Source: a virus. Taken from it: a DNA stretch of 37,829 nt. The stretch covers positions 1 through 37,829 of the IMG/VR virus record IMGVR_UViG_3300025508_000052. The stretch is one strand, 5' to 3'. The notes under the pieces are model-generated. The model made no database searches and was not told the DNA's origin. It saw nothing but the letters and a program-made list of their open reading frames with translations. Below, in pieces: positions 24,901-32,679 of this stretch; position 1 is the stretch's first letter; each line of letters opens with the position of its first letter. Both the position numbers and the translations under genes were made by a program.

Positions 24901-26112
24901 CTTGGAACAGAAAAACCGGGTAAAGCGGTTGCTAAAATAATGGGGCAGGACAATCCGTTTAGGGATCTTAACTTCATGTTAAATGGGGTTCGTAATGAAC
25001 AGAAAGCCCGCATTTTGCAAAACGGAGAGGTAAAGGTAACCACTAAGCCCCGCAAGAATATCTTTTCAGAGGATGGTACAAAGTTCACTGTTGGCGACGC
25101 TGAACAGGGTATGAGGTCCGCTATAATGAACTATGCCATCATGCGCGGCGGCGGAGATGGACTTAGCATCAATCCCAAAAACATCTTTGATACGTTGTTT
25201 ACGAAACCTCCGGGGATCAAAGACGCTGACAATACGCTGATGAATTGGATGAGAAAAAATGACCTCGTGACTGAGGATGAAGTTACCATCATACGGCAAT
25301 CTTTGCGTGAGATGATTAACGTTGAAGAAGCCTTTCAACAGGGCAACCTTGAGAACGTTTTGTTTAAGAACCCAACGCAGTCAAAGCGCACGGGTATTCG
25401 TATCTTAGGTGCTACGCTTGGTCAAAAGTCTCAAGAATCCCTTAACAACATGCTCAGTAAGATTGGTTTAGGTACTACGGGTGGTGGTATTGGCGGCGGC
25501 ATGATTGCGGCAGAAGAAGGCTCGCAAGCCTTGCAAAACATCTTGCTGGTTGCACCAGAAACCGCCATTGTTAAAACAATGCAGAAAATGATGGAAGACC
25601 CCAAAAAGTTTTCTGAAATGCTGCTTGATATTCGTAATGCAAAGCAAGACGCTGCAAGCACAGAGCGTCTGAACAATTTGATGGCTGAGTTCGGAGTCAA
25701 CCAATTAGCTAAACGTGATGCCGTAATTCTACGATCCCTTCTGCTAGAAGAAGAGGAGTTTGAGCCCGAAGCGTTACCAGAAGCCGTACCTTCCCAAGAG
25801 GAAACAACTCCACAAGATCAAAGAAACCTGCGCGGACGCAACAGACCACGTGATGACAGAAAGCCAATGCAGCTTAGTCCACAACCTTCCGCAGCTTCTC
25901 AAGGACGTAATGTCCCACGCTCGCAGCCTGTAGGTACTCCCACCACTCAGGCGGCTCTCCCCGCCCCATCAGTTAGCTCCAGTGGGGCGGGGACGAATCC
26001 ACAGGTGCGTCAAACATATGCCGCACTGTTCCCTAATGACCCCATATCGGGTATGTTGGTTCAACAACCACGGACCTTCCGCCGTGGCGGTATTGCTAGT
26101 TTAATGGAGTAA
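21943..26112 (+). CDS. Very large internal virion protein (putative ejection protein)
   Basis: A 1389-residue, mainly helical protein. Residues 157-179 are a Gly-rich hydrophobic stretch (LLLKLGIYGTGATLGAVGGA); a second lies near 309-345, and a third (GLGTTGGGIGGGMIAAEE) in the last quarter. The final 130 residues are Pro/Gln/Ser-rich and end TFRRGGIASLME. Length, helicity and position match large podovirus ejection proteins such as T7 gp16, but I see no catalytic motif. The upstream ribosome site is weak. Its neighbour at 27477 carries the transglycosylase that T7 gp16 itself contains, so enzymatic and structural parts may be split here. Confidence 0.5.
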   Translation: MAEQGPQLTEGITSVKQQFTKEQFDEALQKFGANNLARALTQRASSLMPDEYKFTFEDFQSGDAPILDQMPMFREMSKDDRQRYFGDVNSFFSIFSNVEDFGKYDPSRASKPGMEAAADKFARNIPIGTFMGEGLLVGSRLAKGVAEKIPVRDPRALLLKLGIYGTGATLGAVGGAMVGQEASDFIFGEEQPVSPSLRAYQNFGETTGLTINPSFLSQTRRWTTDKNWLGASNFLENFKKVTRDRWPGYGNAFDLTGGAAGLSARQLEVARNAQSGLLIDRTKGPTGVRVLSAFEKALPAAQEFAVKNPYFTLGLDVFSGVGAGTGAFVAEEMAPGSNGTRLLLELIGGGLPGPAVELSTRGGAAGFDKLKTAFMRYYLDREGAMTSAQEKLASNRIYSALEQATESDTNQIDLLLGIIAEEAALIEDGTKSSVSLAAAAKGSKLAPALVQIDQMLSKGLNELSVTSKAGKEAWIQGAKNKILEFQNSGDPTLVATANLLQKGLFEEALAGEMQSRVNRMYSALKAVAGDDPNNLQKYPVADMLYQRLSTFVSDTKQMERDFWNNVTNFELTEFRNANGELQDLPNTVQIFDTPKSQGGLQFPSQTGRATFLAAAPKGLAKDLTEIFEYFGQSFDDVFPEIAEEASEQMSGRLRTALSSFEETQDALRGTDSFNVLQRDIERVNQMDSVDEKVTYLRSQAEMLKSNARDYDNPRTVQRLGTALDRLATVEQARAQQEATDLAQSVVPGEEAPNPMTSERLIEIRSKLLEAAGNLRSGTNKRGNSDTAEKLDRLANAVLDDVLSADTDAADYNAARAFTLARRDLTQRTFLGDLGNADPLGRPRVTPEGMLDYMFKGGNDSVLRRFNELETVNQFIRTQMGLPESDAAEYAGDVANAYENAFRYTASKIMVDRPDPNDPNQTIKMVDPKRLRDFKADPANQQILATMPNLAKDLKSASKAQMLFSSIDPDKFFKQNPEMKAFELAANLGTEKPGKAVAKIMGQDNPFRDLNFMLNGVRNEQKARILQNGEVKVTTKPRKNIFSEDGTKFTVGDAEQGMRSAIMNYAIMRGGGDGLSINPKNIFDTLFTKPPGIKDADNTLMNWMRKNDLVTEDEVTIIRQSLREMINVEEAFQQGNLENVLFKNPTQSKRTGIRILGATLGQKSQESLNNMLSKIGLGTTGGGIGGGMIAAEEGSQALQNILLVAPETAIVKTMQKMMEDPKKFSEMLLDIRNAKQDAASTERLNNLMAEFGVNQLAKRDAVILRSLLLEEEEFEPEALPEAVPSQEETTPQDQRNLRGRNRPRDDRKPMQLSPQPSAASQGRNVPRSQPVGTPTTQAALPAPSVSSSGAGTNPQVRQTYAALFPNDPISGMLVQQPRTFRRGGIASLME

Positions 26113-26115
26113 ACT

Positions 26116-27477
26116 ATGGCTACGTTTAGTAATAAAGATTATTCTGGTCCTTTTTCAAGCAAGTACGAAGAAGATGAAGCGCTTTCAGGAAACCGTGGTA
26201 ACCAAGCGAGGCACATGGCGACACAAGCCCGTCACAGTCAGGGCCTTACGGGCAGCGGACGGATTGACACTTCCGCCTTTGGCAGGAATCGCGATGTTTT
26301 TGGAAATGATCAATATGAAAAGGCTACGGATAATCCTCTTAATTCTTTAATTCGCTTTGCCAATAGACCGCAAACCAATTTTTCGCAGTCTAGTGGCGCA
26401 CAAATGGCTACAAATCAATTTCGCCCAGAAATGTTGGAAGAACAAGCCCCCGCAAACCCTACACAAAGCGGCCTTGGAAGTTTTTTAAATCGGTTTGGAC
26501 AAGATGTCCAAATGGGCCTGTCTAACATATTGTCAGGCGGAGCTTTTCAAAATGACCCCAATGAACAAATTAATCGTTTAGTAGAAAGAGGGTATTCCCT
26601 CAGTGACGCGGCTGATTTTGTAAACAGTACGCAGAGAACGATGGAGCAGAATAATATTCAAAGAGCATTGTACGGGGATACTTCTGATCCATCATCCAGC
26701 GTTCTGAGTGGGGACGAGGGAACTGGCTTAGGAGACATTGTGATGGACGGAACAGGTGACGGGGGAACAGGTGACGAGGGAACAGGCGTACCTAGCAGCA
26801 CAGACTTTCGATTTTTTGGAGGTTATAATCCCGTCTCGCGCTCCGACGTTCTTGTGCCGTCTACGTTTCGGCAGGACATAAGGAGGCCTGATGCACGTTT
26901 AGACCCGGTTTTTCCGCAACGCCCTGACGGTGGTGATTATAGACCATTGCCCATAGATAGAACAGACCCCATTTTTAGAGAACAGCCTAGTGATCAAGGC
27001 TTTGATTTTGGTGCTCCTGCAAATGTGGGTGACACGTATTTTGATCCTGAATTAAATACGACGTATGAGTATACGGAAAAGCCTAATGGCAGAGGCGGAA
27101 CGTATCAAGGCTGGGATATTGTGTCGGGCACGGGTGGAACTGTGGGTTTGTTTGGAGCGCAGCCTGAAAACAAGATTTCTGCGGGTATAATGGCCGATCC
27201 ACAGATGCCGGGTCCGGGTCAGTTTAGCACGATGCAAGAGTTGATGGATTATCAACAACAATTTCCGTCGCTAAACTTGATGGGCGAATACAAACGCTTA
27301 AGGAACGATCCTAATTATCGGGGTGACGGAACAAATTTTGGCATGATTGAAAATAATTCTTATCGTCCATCTGGAAATCCTTTAATAAACAGGGACATGT
27401 TTGCTCAAGGCGGAGTAGACCGCCTGTTTGGTAACGAGCAAGCGCCGCCGTACATGTACCAAGGTATTATGAGCTAA
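26116..27477 (+). CDS. Gly/Asp-rich late protein (hypothetical)
   Basis: A 453-residue protein, polar and apparently largely disordered. It contains a Gly/Asp/Thr-rich tract around residues 205-230 (GDEGTGLGDIV, GTGDGGTGDEGTG), many Asn/Asp/Pro/Arg segments (FRQDIRRPDARLDPVFPQR), and a compact WDIVSG-containing part. The C-terminus is FAQGGVDRLFGNEQAPPYMYQ, again a short GG motif. GGAG eight bases upstream supports the start. It is translationally coupled to the multidomain gene that follows (TAATG). No recognised domain; probably a virion component. Confidence 0.45.
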   Translation: MATFSNKDYSGPFSSKYEEDEALSGNRGNQARHMATQARHSQGLTGSGRIDTSAFGRNRDVFGNDQYEKATDNPLNSLIRFANRPQTNFSQSSGAQMATNQFRPEMLEEQAPANPTQSGLGSFLNRFGQDVQMGLSNILSGGAFQNDPNEQINRLVERGYSLSDAADFVNSTQRTMEQNNIQRALYGDTSDPSSSVLSGDEGTGLGDIVMDGTGDGGTGDEGTGVPSSTDFRFFGGYNPVSRSDVLVPSTFRQDIRRPDARLDPVFPQRPDGGDYRPLPIDRTDPIFREQPSDQGFDFGAPANVGDTYFDPELNTTYEYTEKPNGRGGTYQGWDIVSGTGGTVGLFGAQPENKISAGIMADPQMPGPGQFSTMQELMDYQQQFPSLNLMGEYKRLRNDPNYRGDGTNFGMIENNSYRPSGNPLINRDMFAQGGVDRLFGNEQAPPYMYQGIMS

Positions 27478-30400
27478 TGGCTGACGTTCCCGCACCAGTA
27501 GAAACCAACCGCGGCCCACGGGTCCGGACAAATTCCAAGGGCCTTGGTTCGTTTATTCCGCCAGAGCTTAAAGAAACAGGTCGGCAGGCTTTAAACCTTG
27601 CTTCTGCTATAGATCCTGTCCAAGGTATTCTGCGGGGTATGAGTGCTAGTGGACGCGCCGCAGATACAGATCTAAGTCCGGAAGAACGCAGAGCCGCCTT
27701 AATAGAAGCGGGTATTGAAACCGCGGCTCCTTTGGCCATGATGGGTTTAGGCTCGTTAGCCAAGCAACCCGTAAAAGCTACTGTTTTGGATATTCTTACT
27801 CCAACGGGTGCGCCGCAAGCTGTGGTAGACGATGTTTCAGATCCTAGCCGCCGTGCGTTTATGAAAGGCGCGGTAGCTACGGGAGGCATTGCAGCCATTG
27901 CTCCAGACGTAATCACAGAAGCTTTGGAGAGAGTTCCTGCGGCGGTTAAAAAGCTTAAACCTATTCCGAATCCTATTGATATTTTTACCCAAAACATGAA
28001 GATTTTGCGCCGTGAGATGGAAGAGGCCTACGACGCTGCGGACGATATGCCGTATGGTTCTACCATGAGCCGCGACTACGACGAAGCATCCGCAGAAGCC
28101 TACAACGAAGCTATACAGAATGCTGAGAAACTTGCATATGATTTAGACGCAACTACAGAAATGGATTTGCGCGAGCTTATTTCTGATATTGGGCCCAAAC
28201 AAATTGCTGAAGCCGCGGATGAGTCGTTAGAAGAAATATCTCAGGCTTTGACTGACTTTAGAATGGTCAGTGAGGATGAGTACATTGAACAGATGATCCC
28301 GCTCGCAGAAGAAATACAACGCCGCGGTTTGTTAGAGGTTAAAGACAACGGCATATTCCAATATCCGTATGCTCGTACCGTCGTAGAAGACGTCGAAGAT
28401 TACCGTGTTGGTGAAAACAGAGCTAGGAATAACTCCGCGATTATTGACAGGCCGCGGGATCTTCAAATGACGGAAGGCGACAAATATGTAACTTCTAATC
28501 AACAACCATTAAAACAGGAACAATTAAGAAACATAATAATTAAAGGCGAGGCCGACGGCGAAAGTGTCGAGGCGATAAACAAAAAGGTGGTGGACGCTGC
28601 AACGCGCTTGAAAGTTCCTTACCCACAAAGAGCCTTTGAGAACCCAAAGGTAGAGTATGTTAATACCCAGACTATTGCGGACAACGTAGCTCAATTTAAC
28701 TTTCCGCGTTATGACGTTGGTAAGTTTGGTGGGGATTTTGAAAGCGGTGACATGGCGAACATGCCGGGGGTGCTGGAGAAATTTCAGGCTTCCGGAAAAG
28801 AAACGCTTAAAGAGAATATTTTTAACGAGGGCATCAAAAAACCAATTGAGATTGAAGTCGTTATGTCAAACGGTGGTATTAATATTGGTCAAGGACACCA
28901 TCGTTTGCAAGCTGCACTAGAGCTTGGGATTCCAGAAATACCCGTAATTGTGACCACAAAAGCTAACCCTCGCGCAAAAGGTATGGAAGTTATGCGGTCT
29001 GCAACTTTGGACACTTCTGGTTTAAAAACGGGGCAAACCTATTCTTTTTCTGAGCTTGGCTTGAAACAACGTTTAAAAACACCAAAAGAAACACCGGAAG
29101 AAATTCAAGCCCGTGGTGGCACGGTATTTAGCGATTTCAACACTGGCGATGTTTCTGACAGAAAGTTTCCTCAATATGAAACACCCATGCGCGAAGGCTT
29201 CTTTCGGGTCATAGATGAAAAAGCCGACGGCGGCGAGATGCGCAAGGGCGTTGGTTCGTTGAGCGAGACTGCCCGTCGTATGAACGAGGGCGGGGAGGCT
29301 AAAATAGATACAAGAAGCGGACAAGAAGTAAGGCAATCTATTAGAGACGCTTTAAAAAATCTCAATGATACAGAAATTCAAGACCAGTGGGGGAAATCTC
29401 GTAAAGAGTTAAAGACGGCGTTAGACATGCTGATTTTACAAGAGTACCACGGTGAATATGAACCTCCCGTAACTCAAGGAGTAGGATCACTTAGTGAAAC
29501 GGCCCGTCGTATGAACGAGGGCGGCGAGGCTAATATAAACTATTCTTTAGGGGATATTGAGTACCGCGTTGATTTAGAGCCGCACATGGACCCGTTGGCG
29601 GAGATGGGTTTCGACGTTAATAAAATTGATTACGACATGATGTATGATCGCTCAAATGATAGGTCGCAGGGTTCTCATTTTAACCCTAACAATGATAGGA
29701 TACTAATTAGTCCGGAAGATTATTCTTCAAAAGGAGTTGCGGCCCATGAAATGCGGCATCGTGGTTTAGAAAGGCTTTTTCGTATTGTAGAACAGGGGTA
29801 TCCTACCGCGAAAAAGTTAGGCTTATCTAAAGAAGATTATTTAAAAATTCTTAGACTGTATAAGTTAGAGCAACAGCAAGACCGTCAGCGTCGTGTAAAC
29901 GATCCTGATTTTGACTATTCCGATTACGCGCATGAGAAAATTGCGGAGGGTTTTGAAAAGGATGAAACAATCATCCGTGGTGCGAAGTATTTTTTAAACA
30001 ATCCTAATGCGCCTGTTTTTACTTTTGACCGCAAAGAGCGTCGTCCAACAACGCCCGCGGAACGTTTGGCTTTAATGCAGGATTTAGTGCGAGAAAACGC
30101 CATGTCTGGGGGACAAGCTTTTGGTCCGGATTTAGCAATTCAGAAATCAATTACTTCGCCAACTTCTATGGAAGCTTTTAGGGAAACAGGGGGCCGTGCG
30201 GAAATAGATCGATATTTAGACGAAGGTCCGCAAAACACACCTGAAAACATTGTTGAATTTGCCGAGCAGGCTTTGGCGGCACAAAGGTATGCTGACATAA
30301 TCAACGAAAGAAATAAAACTATTATGCGAAATTCTTCCGAATATGCGATGGGCGGCGAGGTATCCGGCCCGCCTCCGGATCGCGGTCCAACGCCACAGGG

Positions 30401-31208
30401 AATAGGATCACTTAGTGAAACAGCCCGTCGTATGAACGAGGGCGGGCCGTCCTCTATTGATGATGAAATAAACGCAATCGTGCCCTCTGTAATAATGGCA
30501 GAAAGCAGTAACGATCCAAAGGCAGTCAGTGAAGACGGAGCCATTGGGTTGATGCAGGTTTTGCCGTCCACGGCCATGAAACCGGGTTACGGGCTTCCAA
30601 CCATCTTTGAGCTTGCTCGCGAACAAGGCTTTGTCGTAGACGAAGAAACCCCTGAGACAGCAACACAACTATTGTTCATGCCCGATCTAAACGTAGAGTT
30701 TGGCTCGCGGTATCTTAAAGCCATGCGCAACGAATACGATACGATGGAAGATGCGCTCCGCGCCTACAACGCTGGGCCCGGAAACTTTAACGATTACTTG
30801 GCTAAGGGTCGTGACTTGAGCGCATTGGACGATGAGGCCGTACAGTATCCGTTGCGGGTCGCCGCGGCAGGACAGGGAATAAACCCCAACGAGCCTGCGC
30901 AATACGAAGCGTTTACAGACTCTCCCGAAGCGTTTTCTACCTTTATGAACATGGCTTCAGAAGAGCGTCCGCCTGCTCCGCGCCCTCGTGCTAGACCTTC
31001 TGTCACGTATGACGGCCCACGGCCCATGCAGCGTCCAACGTTACCGCAGGAAATAATTGGGCAACCGCTTGCAGACTTAGCCCCGCCTCAAAACCTGCAA
31101 CAAAAATATTCTCTGGAAGGGATTGAACAGATGCTTACTGGAACCAACTCCGAGCTTCTTCTCCCAAGACAGTTTCAGCAAGGTTCACCTTATTCTTCAA
31201 TGCGGTAA
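27477..31208 (+). CDS. Multidomain ejection protein: ParB-like + HExxH + lytic transglycosylase
   Basis: A 1243-residue protein. Residues 122-145 hold DPSRRAFMKG followed by a hydrophobic stretch, a Tat-like pattern in an internal position. About 420-500 is a ParB-like module with GQGHHR at 471-476. H757-E-M-R-H761 is an HExxH zinc-peptidase motif. Residues 1000-1125 are a lytic transglycosylase domain: E1009 (MAESS), GAIGLMQVLPSTA (1021-1033), AYNAGPGN (1096-1103). GVGSLSETARRMNEGG or a near copy occurs at 591-606, 668-683 and 975-990, at the module boundaries. The transglycosylase would cut peptidoglycan during DNA entry, as T7 gp16 does. The other activities are motif-based inference. The 3' end overlaps the opposing helicase gene by 74 bases. 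Confidence 0.75.
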   Translation: MADVPAPVETNRGPRVRTNSKGLGSFIPPELKETGRQALNLASAIDPVQGILRGMSASGRAADTDLSPEERRAALIEAGIETAAPLAMMGLGSLAKQPVKATVLDILTPTGAPQAVVDDVSDPSRRAFMKGAVATGGIAAIAPDVITEALERVPAAVKKLKPIPNPIDIFTQNMKILRREMEEAYDAADDMPYGSTMSRDYDEASAEAYNEAIQNAEKLAYDLDATTEMDLRELISDIGPKQIAEAADESLEEISQALTDFRMVSEDEYIEQMIPLAEEIQRRGLLEVKDNGIFQYPYARTVVEDVEDYRVGENRARNNSAIIDRPRDLQMTEGDKYVTSNQQPLKQEQLRNIIIKGEADGESVEAINKKVVDAATRLKVPYPQRAFENPKVEYVNTQTIADNVAQFNFPRYDVGKFGGDFESGDMANMPGVLEKFQASGKETLKENIFNEGIKKPIEIEVVMSNGGINIGQGHHRLQAALELGIPEIPVIVTTKANPRAKGMEVMRSATLDTSGLKTGQTYSFSELGLKQRLKTPKETPEEIQARGGTVFSDFNTGDVSDRKFPQYETPMREGFFRVIDEKADGGEMRKGVGSLSETARRMNEGGEAKIDTRSGQEVRQSIRDALKNLNDTEIQDQWGKSRKELKTALDMLILQEYHGEYEPPVTQGVGSLSETARRMNEGGEANINYSLGDIEYRVDLEPHMDPLAEMGFDVNKIDYDMMYDRSNDRSQGSHFNPNNDRILISPEDYSSKGVAAHEMRHRGLERLFRIVEQGYPTAKKLGLSKEDYLKILRLYKLEQQQDRQRRVNDPDFDYSDYAHEKIAEGFEKDETIIRGAKYFLNNPNAPVFTFDRKERRPTTPAERLALMQDLVRENAMSGGQAFGPDLAIQKSITSPTSMEAFRETGGRAEIDRYLDEGPQNTPENIVEFAEQALAAQRYADIINERNKTIMRNSSEYAMGGEVSGPPPDRGPTPQGIGSLSETARRMNEGGPSSIDDEINAIVPSVIMAESSNDPKAVSEDGAIGLMQVLPSTAMKPGYGLPTIFELAREQGFVVDEETPETATQLLFMPDLNVEFGSRYLKAMRNEYDTMEDALRAYNAGPGNFNDYLAKGRDLSALDDEAVQYPLRVAAAGQGINPNEPAQYEAFTDSPEAFSTFMNMASEERPPAPRPRARPSVTYDGPRPMQRPTLPQEIIGQPLADLAPPQNLQQKYSLEGIEQMLTGTNSELLLPRQFQQGSPYSSMR
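29247..29294 (+). repeat. Interdomain tag, copy 1
   Basis: Encodes GVGSLSETARRMNEGG (residues 591-606), after the ParB-like module. Bases 29271-29293 are identical to the matching parts of the other two copies. Confidence 0.95.
29478..29525 (+). repeat. Interdomain tag, copy 2
   Basis: Encodes GVGSLSETARRMNEGG (residues 668-683), before the HExxH module. Apart from single wobble changes it matches copy 3 almost throughout. Confidence 0.95.
30399..30446 (+). repeat. Interdomain tag, copy 3
   Basis: Encodes GIGSLSETARRMNEGG (residues 975-990), immediately before the transglycosylase module. Its core 23 bases (30423-30445) are identical in all three copies. Confidence 0.95.
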
Positions 31209-32583
31209 GGATCTTTTCGTCTAGCGTATCCGGCGACACCATATCAATATAGGTGACAGTGTTCTTCTGGCCAATTCGGTGCGCCCTGTCCTCTGATTGC
31301 AGGCGTATCTCCAAATCGTAGCTATTGCTGAAGTAAATCACCGTCGTTGCGGCGGTCAGGGTAATCCCATAACCGCCCGTCTTTGGTTGGCCCACAAAAA
31401 ACCGCAGGCGGTCCTCTGGATCTTGAAAGCGCTCAACGATTTGTTGGCGCTCTTCTTGGGGCGTCTCCCCGTAATAAAGTGCGACTGCTTCGGGCCCAAA
31501 GCAGTCGCGCAGGGCAGAATGTATCCGTTGAATATCGTGGGTGTACGATGCCCAAATTATACATTTTCCCTGAAGCTCTTCCGTAATGCTCATTAGCTCG
31601 TCCAGACGGTTACTGTCCAAGCTTCTGGTTTCTCCTATGTCAGGAGTAAAATGACCGCAGCATATTTGCTGCAAGCGCATAATCTGTGTCAGGACACTGG
31701 TAGTCGTGGCTAACTCTCCGTTGTCCAGTTGGGCCAAGGCCATGTCTTTCATCTGGTTATACAGCTTTCCCTGTTCCGCCGTGAGAGGCACGTAGCGCTT
31801 CGTGTAAAGCTTTTCGGGTAGGTCTAGGCATTCTGACTTCAATATGCGCGTACTGAAGCCTGTCAGGCGCTCGTTAAGCTCTTCTAAGCGTCTATACCCC
31901 ACAATCTCTTGGAACGAGCGGTGACCCATCGTCTGTTGGCGTACTACAGCATACCTGTTCTGGAAAGCAAAGTAACTATTATAGCCCAAGGCCATTGGGG
32001 CCAAGAACGAGCACTGACTGAACAAATCCATAGGGCTCTTTGTAATGGGGGATCCCGTCAGGATGCGGCGGTACTTGGCAAACTTTTGCAGAACTTGGAG
32101 GTTTTTTGTACGCGCTGCCTTACGGTTTTTAATCGTAGTGCTTTCATCCACAATCATCATGTTGTTTGGGTTCTGGACAAGAAATCGTCCCGCAGTCTTT
32201 GCGCCCCGCTGCGTAGAAAAGGCTTCGACATTCATTACAAATATCTTCAGACCATCAAAGTCCTCCATGATAAACTCTTCTAGCATAGCCATGTAAGTTT
32301 TGGTTGTCTTTGGATCCCAACGCACGATGCTGCGCGTAATGCTCTCCGGTAAGTGCGCAGGAAACTCACCCTTCACCCAGTTATCGTACACGCCCTTTGG
32401 AGCTATGACCAAAGCCGCATCCAGTTCGCCCTGCTCATAAAGAAGTCCAATGTTATCAATGGCTACCTTGGATTTACCTGTACCCATTTCCATAAACAAA
32501 GCATAATACTCCGCAGCCCACGATTCGTTGAGCGCATCCGCTTGGTGTTTAAAAGGTTTTGTTTTAAAGTTGTAGTTCTGCAT
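31135..32583 (-). CDS. SNF2-type (SF2) DNA helicase/ATPase
   Basis: 482 residues from ATG 32583 (MQNYNFKTKPFKHQ), chosen because AAGGAG lies six bases upstream; an in-frame extension would run across the promoter region. Motifs: FKHQADAL (11-18), Walker A GTGKS (34-38), motif II DEST (146-149, in place of DEAH), motif III TGSP (176-179), motif VI EDRAHRIGQ (431-439). This is a complete SNF2/Rad54-type core without accessory domains. It probably remodels DNA or clears bound proteins during replication or recombination. It is the only leftward gene seen, and its 3' end overlaps the late operon. Confidence 0.88.
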   Translation of the reverse strand: MQNYNFKTKPFKHQADALNESWAAEYYALFMEMGTGKSKVAIDNIGLLYEQGELDAALVIAPKGVYDNWVKGEFPAHLPESITRSIVRWDPKTTKTYMAMLEEFIMEDFDGLKIFVMNVEAFSTQRGAKTAGRFLVQNPNNMMIVDESTTIKNRKAARTKNLQVLQKFAKYRRILTGSPITKSPMDLFSQCSFLAPMALGYNSYFAFQNRYAVVRQQTMGHRSFQEIVGYRRLEELNERLTGFSTRILKSECLDLPEKLYTKRYVPLTAEQGKLYNQMKDMALAQLDNGELATTTSVLTQIMRLQQICCGHFTPDIGETRSLDSNRLDELMSITEELQGKCIIWASYTHDIQRIHSALRDCFGPEAVALYYGETPQEERQQIVERFQDPEDRLRFFVGQPKTGGYGITLTAATTVIYFSNSYDLEIRLQSEDRAHRIGQKNTVTYIDMVSPDTLDEKILTALKNKVNLAETVLGEEARSWFQ

Positions 32584-32593
32584 CTTTTTCTCC

Positions 32594-32622
32594 TTGACTA
32601 TGGGATAAGATACAACTATATG
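32594..32622 (+). promoter_or_regulatory. Rightward sigma70-like promoter for replication operon
   Basis: TTGACT (32594-32599), a 17-base spacer, then TATATG (32617-32622). The predicted start near 32629 leaves a leader of about 50 bases before the gene at 32680. It fully overlaps the leftward promoter. The -35 box also overlaps the ribosome site of the helicase gene on the other strand. Confidence 0.5.
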
Positions 32623-32634
32623 GGAATATGTCAA
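32607..32634 (-). promoter_or_regulatory. Leftward sigma70-like promoter for the helicase
   Basis: On the minus strand: perfect TTGACA (32634-32629), a 16-base spacer, then TATCTT (32612-32607), giving a predicted start near 32600 and a leader of about 17 bases containing AAGGAG. The best sigma70 match I found in the window. Confidence 0.65.
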
Positions 32635-32679
32635 GGCTCGTAAAAGGAGTCTTTAACCACGAAAAACGGAAAATGAAAA

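Noticed and set aside
27467-27997. A 176-codon antisense open frame under the start of the multidomain gene
   Set aside because: The forward frame has proper coupling and conserved motifs; the reverse frame reads as an Ala/Pro-rich complement.
29271-30445. Internal translation starts at the ATG in the repeated tags
   Set aside because: All three ATGs lack a purine-rich ribosome site at a suitable distance upstream.
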